From: Hymenopus coronatus
Lineage: Eukaryota > Arthropoda > Insecta > Mantodea > Hymenopodidae
Direction of reading: 5' to 3'
Assembly: GCA_030762935.1 (NCBI GenBank)
Contig: CM060883.1
Location: 91,332,001-91,396,000 of the forward strand
DNA length: 64,000 nucleotides
Shown here: positions 55,780 through 64,000 of the stretch, in pieces
Layout of the letters: every line of letters begins with the position of its first letter
How positions within the stretch are numbered: position 1 is the stretch's first letter
Position numbers and translations under genes: made by a program
Notes under the pieces: model-generated
Told to the model about the DNA's origin: nothing
The model's database searches: none
What the model saw: the letters and a program-made list of their open reading frames with translations, nothing else

Positions 55780-56287
55780 GATTAAAAAGCGAAAATTTTC
55801 TGTCAAATGTTTGTGCTACAGGCTGTAAACTGCATGCAGATACCGTTTTAAGCGATTATTAAAGCTATTTTATTCTGATCCAATATTATTGCATTAGACT
55901 AGAAGTAATTAAAAATCAAAGTGCAACAATCGAAAACTTCCTATGATATTCATATGTTCCAGGCTGTAAACTGCTCGTAAGGATCATTTGCAACAATTTC
56001 TAAGCAACTTTTATTCTGGGTTTAATTTGTCAGCAGAGGACTAGAAGCATAAACTGATCAAGATCCAAAAAGCGAAACATTTCTGTGGTATTCAGGTGCA
56101 CCAGGCTGTAAACTTCACGTATAGACCATTTACAAGGATTTCTAAGAACTTTTGATCTGGACTTATTAGGTCGCCAGAAGATTAGAAGCATCAGAAAATT
56201 AAGATGCAAGAAGCAAAAAATGTGTGTGATATGCTAGTGCTCCAGGCTGTAAAGTACACGTATATACAATTTGAACTCATTTTAAAG
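55405..56287 (+). repeat. Satellite array block 2, unit about 140 bp
   Basis: The same units as block 1, about 6 copies, with poly-A runs at 55599-55618 and 55746-55775. It ends at the TAAAG duplication (56283-56287) of the copia element. Confidence 0.9.
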
Positions 56288-56491
56288 TGTTATGTATTTT
56301 TTATGTAAAACTATGGCGACTTTGCTTATTCAAGGATTGATGCAGATTACTTGGCATAATAAAAATTCTATATTTTGAGGAAATGTTTCACAAGCTACGC
56401 CTTCCCGATTAACGGAAAGGATCTAATGGTTATATTAAAAACAAAAGAACGATGTACAGTTACCAACAGTTGAATTGTTCAGTCGTTAACA
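56288..56491 (-). repeat. copia 3' LTR
   Basis: In element orientation it starts TGTTAACGACTGAAC and ends ACATAACA. It shares cacaagctacgccttcccga with the other LTR. Confidence 0.88.
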
Positions 56492-56594
56492 CTCCCCTTC
56501 AATTTAACAGGTGGGGTACAGTTTACAAGCAAGATAGTACAAAAAAAAATGTACTTGACAACAAAGTATTATAACTTTATGAAACAATTAAACA

Positions 56595-57682
56595 TTATTG
56601 CAAAGAAACAAGTCCTAAGCTTGAGAGCATCTCAGTAAATTTGTTTGCTGAGAGTCCTTTTGTTAGTACACCAGTCTGTTCATCAGTAGATATATATTGA
56701 ACAGAGATGATTCCCTTTTCATATAGATCACGCATAAAATGGAGCTTCACATCCACATGTTTAAGGTGCTTTTGATCAACCTTTGCCAATGAATGAATGC
56801 ACGGTTGATTGTCCTCATGACATGGAAGCCAAATCAGTCCAGTAGCAGTCATGGCTAAAGAGACAAAATCAGCTTGAGAAGATGAAGTGGCAACGATAGT
56901 TTGTGTTCTTGTAGTCCACAGAACATTAGCCCCAAACACTTCAATTAGAAATTGTGAGAGGGAATTTTATCAAGATCCTCTGCCCAATCTGCATCAGCGT
57001 ATAGCTGTAAGGGGTTAGACTGGTTCCTTTTGTACAGCAATCCAAGTTTAGAGGTACCCTTCAAATAGCGAAGTATCCTTTTAGGACTTTTCCATTGGGC
57101 TTCAGTTGCGTTTGACTGGTAACGAATTAAAAAATTAACAGCCATACTTATGTCTGGGCGAGTAGTATGCATTAAGTACATTAAGCATCCTATATGTTCT
57201 GCATATGGCTTAATACCAACAATAGCAGGGCCTTCTAGTTCACGAAGAGGATGTACTTCTAATGGTGTCTTCACTGGATGACATTGGTCCATGTTGAATT
57301 TCACTAGCAGTTTATCGACATATGACGATTGGGGGAGATACATTCCCTCAGAAGTTCTTTCCATTTTAATACCTAAGATATAACAGAGATTTCCCATATC
57401 TTTGGCTTTAAATTGTGTCATAAGTGCTGACTTGACTCGATGCAACACTTCTTCAGAATTACCTGCAACAATCACATTATCCACATATAACAACATATAA
57501 ACAACAATGTCTTTCTTATTTAATACATAGATGCACTTGTAATTTGACTGAGAAAAACCTTGAGTTTTAACAAAATTATCAAACTCATTCCATTGGCGGA
57601 GTGCCTGCTTAAGACCATAAAGAGATTTCTTAAACTTACAGACAAGGTTTGTATCCTTGGCTAAGCCTTTAGGCTGTACCAT
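56595..57682 (-). pseudogene. copia reverse transcriptase and RNase H
   Basis: First part (57682-56945): FKKSLYGLKQALRQW, LLYVDNVIVAG in place of the usual YVDD (second catalytic Asp changed to Asn), KDMGNLCYILGIKM, DKLLVKFNMDQCHPVKTPL, then MYLMHTTRPDISMAVNFLIR and YADADWAED, which opens RNase H. Second part (56939-56595), after a frame change near 56942: IVATSSSQADFVSLAMTA, DNQPCIHSL and HVDVKLHFMRDLYEKG. It would make cDNA from the element RNA; the YVDN change and stops rule out activity. Confidence 0.9.
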
Positions 57683-57689
57683 ATATATT

Positions 57690-59197
57690 CTTTTAAGTCT
57701 CCATGGAGAAAGGCATTAGTTACGTCTAAATGCTCGGCAAACATATCACAATGATTAATCACAGCAAGAGGAACTCGTACAGTGGTAAATTTAGCAACTG
57801 GGACATATCATAGTCTGAGCCCCATTGTTGAGCACAACCTTTCACAAAAGCCGTGCCTTGTAGCGTTCAATCTCCCCTTGTCACCGTACTAGATACAAGA
57901 TATCCACTTGTTAGGTATGGCTTTTCTTCTTTCAGGCAGTGGAGTTAATTACCAAGCGTCAATTTCTTTAAGGGCACTCAGTTCTTCTTGAATGACTTCT
58001 TTCCACAACTCTTCGTCTGGTCTTCCTTTTACATCTTCAAGGGTCTCAGGGACATTATCAATGTGAGATAGCATAGCAAAAACCACATAATCTTCTAAAT
58101 AATTTGGTTTCTTTGAAATTCTTCCTGATTTACGAAATTGTATTGTTTATCCCACTTCTTCCTCTTTTGCTGCTTCCTTGGACGATTCTGGTTCCACATT
58201 ATTTTTAGTCTCCCAGACTACCTTTTCCTGAGAGTGATAGAATTTTGTCTCATCAAATACCACACCTCTTCCAAGTGTTACTTGCTGTTCTTCAGGGCTC
58301 CAAAGTCTAACCATTCGGGTAATAACCGACAAGGTAGAATTTTCTAGTTCTTGAGCTCATTTTTCCTGACTGTATTTCCTTTAGTGTCTTAGGATATGCA
58401 AGGTGCCAACGATCCGAATTTTCTCCAGGTTAGATGTCTTGCCATACCATAGTTCTGCTGGGACCTTCCTTTTTAAAACACTGGTTGGATTTCTGTTTAT
58501 GATGTACACTGCTAGAGGTCAGAGGAATTTAGCAAAACCAGAACTTAACAGCACACAGCGTGATCTTTCTATAATTGTTCTCAACAGGCATTCTGTAGCA
58601 CTATTTTGTGCCAGACTGCACGGAATCGTGCACCCCAATTGAATTCCTTTTTCTGCACACAATTCTTGCATTTCATTAAAGGTGAACTCACCACCATGAT
58701 CACATCCAAGGCAACTGATTTAAGATTGAAATGTGATGTTACGATGGTCTCATACTTTCTAAAATATTCTGGAACTTTAGATTTAACTTGCACGGTAAAG
58801 CAACAGTAAATGTGTATAGTCAACCAAAAAGATGAGTACATACCGTTTGCCATCATGTGACACTGGATTTACTGGGCCATAAGATCACTATGTATAAGCT
58901 CAAGTGGTTTTGTAGCTCTTGGTCTTCTTTGTTGATATGGTAACTTTTTTTGTTTTCCTTGCATTCACGTCCCACATAACCCTTTAATTTATTTTGAGTG
59001 ATTCAATCCACAAGGATTTCCAATTTCTTTAGGCCGCTTTGTGAAATAAGTCCCAGTCGCTTGTGCCAGAGATTTTCTGCTTCCATAGACAGGGAAGCAT
59101 GGGTAGGTTTCCACATCTTGAGTTGATACATTTTTCCAACTGGACGGCCTTCAGCTGCAATCTGGTTATTCAATGGCAAGAACCTTTCCACGCTCAA
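57690..59197 (-). pseudogene. copia integrase region
   Basis: LWHKRLGLISQSGLKKLEIL (59100-59010) is the pre-integrase HHCC region, with the first His kept. Then CDHGGEFTFNEMQELCAEKG near 58700, the second catalytic Asp region. Then IPCSLAQNSATE, with Glu near 58610, INRNPTSVLKRKVPAELWYG near 58480, and GRGVVFDETKFYHSQEKVVW near 58260 in the C-terminal domain. Several frame changes and stops. Confidence 0.85.
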
Positions 59198-60062
59198 ATG
59201 TAACCTTACATCCTGTAGCTTCCAGTTTCCTTACAGAAAGGTGATTAGCATTTAAATCAGGCACTAGTAAGACATTACTCACAGTGATCCACTTTTCCAC
59301 ACCCTTGACAAGTGTAACACACTTGATTGTACCCTTTTCCTTTGCTATCATTGCTGTTCCAGTTTTTGCTACTTGCACTATAATTAGATGCATTAAAGTT
59401 TCCTTATTTTCCATGAACTCATCAGAGTTACCAAATGTTCCGAAGCGTCTGTGACAATGTTCCTTCTTTTGTACAGCATAGGTGGTGACAGATGATTCTT
59501 CTTCACAATTGGCTAGGAAAGTAATATCTGTAAGACTCATTTCAGATTTGTCTTGAGTATCTGTAGAATATCCCTGGGATTTCTTCGTACAGTCCTTTAC
59601 CCAGTGACCAAGTGGTCCACAGTGATTACACGGGGATTTTGTCACGCCGTAATTATTTTGTTTTGACAAGATACTACATACTTGAGGTTTGTTGAAGTTC
59701 GCATTAACTCTTCCTTTACCCCTTCCTTTTGTTCTGCCTCTACTGTTGCCCTGACCAGACTGTGATATAAAAGCAGTGGTAGAAGCAGTTCCCTTGGAGT
59801 TTCCTTATTTTGATTTTGAAGATCCTGTCAGCGCCATTTTTGCTTCCTCATCCAATAGACGGCTCTTAACAAACGCAGGAGTTTGGTTATCTGTGGACAT
59901 AGTCTCAATTGCTGTAGATACACTATTATATTCTTGGCAAAGGTATTAGCAGAAGTACTATCCTTTCAACTTCCCTAACTCACTTCCTGTTGATATTAGC
60001 TCTCTGATCAATCGATCAAATCTTTGAAAGAGATATTCCTTGCTTTCTGTTCTAGAATTATG

Positions 60063-60101
<39 letters not shown>

Positions 60102-60490
60102 TTGTTTTCTTACCGACAGTTGTGTTGCTAGACTTTTCCGTTGAAATGTAGTTTCCAAAGTTGCCATATTTTATGTGCTGTTGATTTCCCAATTGCATAA
60201 CCAATTGCAATTTTCTGGATGGTCCTATTCTTGCATCGTCTGTCCTTCTGTAGCTTGGCTTCATTCGTTTGCTCTCGCGCTTCTTTCTGCTTGATTCTTC
60301 TGTGGTCTCTGATTCCGGTACTTCTTCCATTACTATAGGGTTCTTAGCAATTTCCAGCAACGGTAGTTCATCTAGCATAGTTTCAACACGGAATTTCCAA
60401 TTTTCACAATTACTTCCATCGAATAATGGGATTTTGCCCTTATCTTCGTTCTCTCTTTCCATTGTAGCTTTACTTCTAACCTCAACCATA
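59166..60490 (-). pseudogene. copia gag and protease region
   Basis: Gag start near 60470 (MERENEDKGKIPLFDGSNCE, NWKFRVETMLDEL) is the usual copia gag opening. A zinc knuckle CNHCGPLGHWVKDC lies near 59628-59587. The following stretch VSNVLLVPDLNANHLSVRKL matches the end of copia protease, but the catalytic DSGA motif is not readable. The gag is broken by a (GA)n run at 60065-60098 and by stops. Confidence 0.85.
60065..60098. repeat. (GA)n microsatellite inside copia gag
   Basis: About 17 dinucleotide repeats, probably grown after the element lost function. Confidence 0.95.
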
Positions 60491-60498
60491 TATTCAGT

Positions 60499-60687
60499 TG
60501 TAAAGCTATGGTGACTTTGGTTATTCAAAGAAAGATGCAGATTCCCAAGCATAATAAAAATACTGTGTTTTGAGGAAATGTTTCATAAGCTACGCCTTCC
60601 CGATTAACGAAAATGTTCTTGTTGCTTTATTAAAAACAAAAAAAACTATGTACAGCTACCAACTAATGAATTGTTCATTCGTTAACA
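60499..60687 (-). repeat. copia 5' LTR
   Basis: On the minus strand it begins TGTTAACGAATGAAC. It is followed by ggttgaggttagaag, the probable primer-binding area. The inner border is uncertain by about 20 bp because the two LTR ends differ there. Confidence 0.82.
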
Positions 60688-63295
60688 TAAAGAACTTTTG
60701 TTCTTGGCTTATTGGGTCGCCAGAAGACTTGAAGCATCGAAAAACCAACATTCAAGAAATGAAAAATTCCTGTGATATTCTAGATCTCCAGATTCTCTAC
60801 TGCTCATATATACAATTTAAATGTTGGTTTAAACAACCTATTCTCGGGGCTTATTTGGTGTATAAAGACTAGAAGCATTAAAATATAGATTCAGGAATCC
60901 AAAATTTTCTGTTTTATTCTGGTGCTCTAGACTGTAAACCGGACGTATATACGCTTTTAAGCGATTTTTAAAGTACTTTGTTCAGGGTTTATTCATTGAC
61001 CACAAGACTAGAAGCATCAGATAATCAAATATCAAGAATTGAAAATTTTCTGTGATATTCTTATGCTCAATGCTGTAAACTGCACAATTTTAAACAAATT
61101 TTAAAGAACTTTTGTTCAGCGCTAATTTGATTGCCAGAAGATTAAAACTATCTAAAAATCGGGGTTCTAGACTCGAAAAATTTCTGTATTATTCTGGTTC
61201 ACCAGTCAGTTCACCATCAGTTCAAAAACAAGTTTCACGATTCGAAAAAGTTCTGTTATATTTTTGTGATCCAGGCCCTAAACTGCACGTATGTAACATT
61301 TTAAGCAACTTTAAGGAACTCTTGTTCAGGGCTTTTTTGCTTGCTAGAAGACTAGAAGCCTCAGAAAACTAAGATTCATGAATCGAAAAACGTTCTGTAT
61401 TATATTGGTGCTCCAGGCTGTAAACTGCATGTACGTACTGTATTAAGCGACGTTTAAGGAACTTTAAGCTCGAAACTAATTTGTTCGCCAGAAGAACTGA
61501 AGCATAAAAAAACCAAGATTGAAGAATCGGAAAGCTTTTGTGATATTCTTGTGCTCCTGGCTGAAAAGAGGAGGTGTATATCATTTAAAGCGAATTTTAA
61601 TATATTTTGCTCAAAGCTTATTTGGTGACCAGAAGATTAGAAGCATAAACAATTCGAGGTTCAAGATTCGAAAAACGTCTGTGATATTCTGGTTCTGAAG
61701 CGGTAAACTGCATCTATTTACCATTTTAAACGATTTTTAAAGAACTTTTCTTCAGGACTTATCTGCTGGCCAGAAGACTAGAAATATAAAAAAGTCAAGG
61801 TTCAACAATCTAAAAACTTCTGAGATGTTCTGATGCTCCAGTTTCTAAACTGTTCATATGTTCCACTAAAAGCGATTTTAACTAACTTTGCTCAAGGCTT
61901 ATTTGGCCGGCAAAAGTCTACAAGCTTTAAAAGAACAACATTCAGGAATCGAAAAATTTCTGTTATATTCTGGTGCTCCAGTCTATAAACTGCAGGCATA
62001 TACATTAGGTGATTTTGCTCGAGGTTTATTTGGTCTCCAGAAGACTAGAAGGATAAAAAACTCCAAGGTACTAGAATCGAAAAGTTTCTGTGATATTCTT
62101 GCTGTCCAGGCTGTAGGTGTACGTATATACCATTCTATGTCATTTTAAACAACTTTTGTTTTCGACTTATTTGCTTGACAGAGGATTATTGACATCAAAA
62201 GATTAAGTTTCAATGATCGAAAAACTTCTGTGATATTCTTTTCCTCCATAACTTAAACTGCACATATATACTATTTAAGGCTATTGTTAATGAACTTTTT
62301 GCTCAGGTCTTATTTGGTTGGTAAAGGACTAGAAATAATAAAAAATCATAATTCAAAGTTCTAAAAATGTCTTTTATTCTGGTATACGCACGTATACACC
62401 ATTTAAACGATTTTTAAATAGCCTTTATTGTGTGTTCGCCATAAGGTTAGAAGCATTAAACTACCAGGATTCAAGCATTGATAAATTTCTGTGATATTCT
62501 TGTGCTCCGGATTCTAAACTGCTCATGTTTACCATTTAAAGTTATTTTAAATAACTTTAATTCATGGCTTATTCGATGGCCAGAAGATTAGAAGCATACA
62601 AAAATCAGTGTTCAAGAATCGAAACATTTATGCAATATTCTGGAGCTTCCGTTTCCAAGCTGGTTATATATACTACTTAAAGCAATTTTAAACAAGTTTT
62701 TAGATGCCTTATTTGGTCACCAAAAGACTAGAAGCACAAAAAATACATTTTCAAGAATCGAAAAATTTCTGTTATATTCTTGTACTGTAGGTCCTAAACT
62801 GCAAGTATATGCTACTCTAAGCCATGTTAAGGAACTTTTTACATGGCTTATTGAGTCGCTAAAAGACTAGAAGCATAAGGAAACCAAGATTAATGAATCG
62901 AAAAAGTTCTGTACTCTTCTGGTGCTCAGGGCTAAAAACTGTACTATACACCATTTTAAACAATTTTAAAGAACTTTGGTCAGACCTTATTGGGTAGCCA
63001 ATGGACTAAACACAAAAAAGCGTAGTTTCAAGAACCAATTATTTTTGTGATATTCTTGTGCTCCAGGCTGTAAATTGCACGTATATGCAATTTTATACGA
63101 TCTTAAACAACTTTTGTTCCGGTCGTATTTGGTTGCCAGAAAACGAGAAGGATATAAAAATCAGGGCTTTAAGCTCAAAAAGTTTACTTTGGTCTGGTGT
63201 ACCAGGATCTAAGCTGCACGTACATGTAATTTTAAGTGATTTTAAAGAACTTTTGTTTAGGGCTTAATGGTCTCCAGAAGATTAGTAGCATCAAA
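60688..63295 (+). repeat. Satellite array block 3, unit about 140 bp
   Basis: About 18 diverged units, continuous with blocks 1 and 2 once the insertions are removed. Units share ccaggctgtaaactgcacgt, gaacttttgttcagggctta and ccagaagactagaagcat. No unit looks recently duplicated. Confidence 0.9.
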
Positions 63296-63299
63296 AAGA

Positions 63300-64000
63300 A
63301 TTTGATATGTTCCATTCACATGACTTTCTCTATATCTCTGCAACAAATTATTGTTAGAAAGTTTATCTTCTATTTACTTCATGCTAATCGAGAAAAAAAT
63401 ATCAGAAATATTTTATTACTTGCTTCCTTGTAAGTAGAAGGGAAATAAGGCAGTACCACAGACTAAAGTGATAGTCAAGAGCTGGTTGTTATGTGACTGA
63501 AGTTCCTTTATTTGTATGGACTGGAGTTGACAAATTCCTGAATGAGAAATGTTAGTTTTTTAAAGCTGAAACCAAAAACAACGAATGACTAGATAACGAT
63601 CAGCTCCATGAAAAAAATGTAAATAACATAACTTGTGTGTTTTAAAGTGCTCTACATTTTTGGTGTGGTTTAGCAGTTATGCAAAATTCCGTTAACTTCA
63701 TCCAAAATAAAGTAAGCTTCAGAGGCTATTCCCAGAAAATTGAAGGTATACATTTTATCTACCAAGTAAATATCTTCCATATACAATATTTTAATCAAAA
63801 GAGTTAGAGCCATTTTTGAGAAAATCAAAATTTTCGAATCAAGTTCCATGTAAAGGGTATTTGGGGGTGCGGGATTTTCTCAAAATCTTCGTGTCGCATC
63901 TCCGTAAGATGCTAAACGTAATACCAAGTTTGGTACTTTACTGACCTTTCGTTTTCGAGCTATCGTGTATCACAGACACACGGACCTTTTTCTGAAAATG
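63300..64000 (-). repeat. Dispersed repeat family A, copy 4, runs off the window
   Basis: In the minus direction. The text gttccattcacatgactttc is the complement of the family 3' end, and taataccaagtttggtactt near 63920 is the complement of the conserved middle block. The 5' end lies beyond the window. Confidence 0.85.

Larger units (their letters stand above)
56288..60687 (-). mobile_element. Ty1/copia LTR retrotransposon, 4.4 kb, decayed
   Basis: LTRs of about 190-204 bp lie at 56288-56491 and about 60499-60687, both starting TGTTAACG on the minus strand and about 80% alike. The polypurine tract GAAGGGGAG directly precedes the left-hand (3') LTR. The 5-bp duplication TAAAG lies at 56283-56287 and 60688-60692. 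Order on the minus strand: gag with zinc knuckle, protease region, integrase, reverse transcriptase, RNase H, the copia order. LTR divergence and many stops show an old insertion. Confidence 0.93.

Overview
The window is eukaryotic, AT-rich and dominated by transposable elements. It probably comes from a large-genome arthropod, most likely an insect. Two host genes support this. The first is a hemomucin/APMAP-type beta-propeller gene on the plus strand: exon 1 at 19790-20421, exon 2 at 36539-38450, with a 16.1 kb intron. The second is the 5' end of a golgin-like gene on the minus strand, with exons at 19173-19259 and 19016-19094. They are divergent, and their start codons are about 530 bp apart. 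The exact order of insect cannot be read from the sequence. Mariner, hAT, Maverick, Penelope and polymorphic LINE types together fit polyneopteran or hemipteran genomes, but that is inference.

Layout. 1-5437: a CR1-type LINE with an SGNH-esterase ORF1, inserted into a 54-bp satellite. 5440-14360: a pile of decayed elements. These are a second LINE, a Tc1 element nested in a LINE tail, head-to-head Penelope ends, hAT and RT scraps, and a MULE-like transposase. 14888-18200: a long dispersed non-coding repeat (two copies) and a SINE fragment. 19016-19789: golgin exons and the shared promoter region. 20422-36538: the APMAP intron, holding mariner, gypsy, LINE, hAT, SINE and other repeat insertions plus one possible small nested gene. 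36539-40620: the large last APMAP exon, with a glutamine/lysine-rich tail, and the 3' flank. 40635-43086: Penelope-associated repeats and a decayed mariner. 44060-63295: one satellite array of about 140-bp units, split by two insertions.

The most interesting structure is the insertion at 45017-55395. It has about 200-bp terminal inverted repeats, and the only recognisable gene between them is a broken protein-primed DNA polymerase B of Maverick/Polinton type. That gene is itself split by four younger insertions. They are a 2.68 kb transposon with 32-bp TIRs and an AATT duplication (Sola-like by inference), a Helitron remnant carrying a roughly 200-bp tandem array, a full tRNA-SINE with a 15-bp target duplication, and a fold-back element with a hammerhead-like core and a 12-bp duplication. 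Without these the element is only about 4.5 kb, far below the usual 15-20 kb of a Maverick. The second insertion in the satellite is a Ty1/copia element with LTRs and a TAAAG duplication.

All family names come from reading motifs by eye. No database search was possible. Boundaries given with target-site duplications are exact; most others are approximate to some tens of bases.
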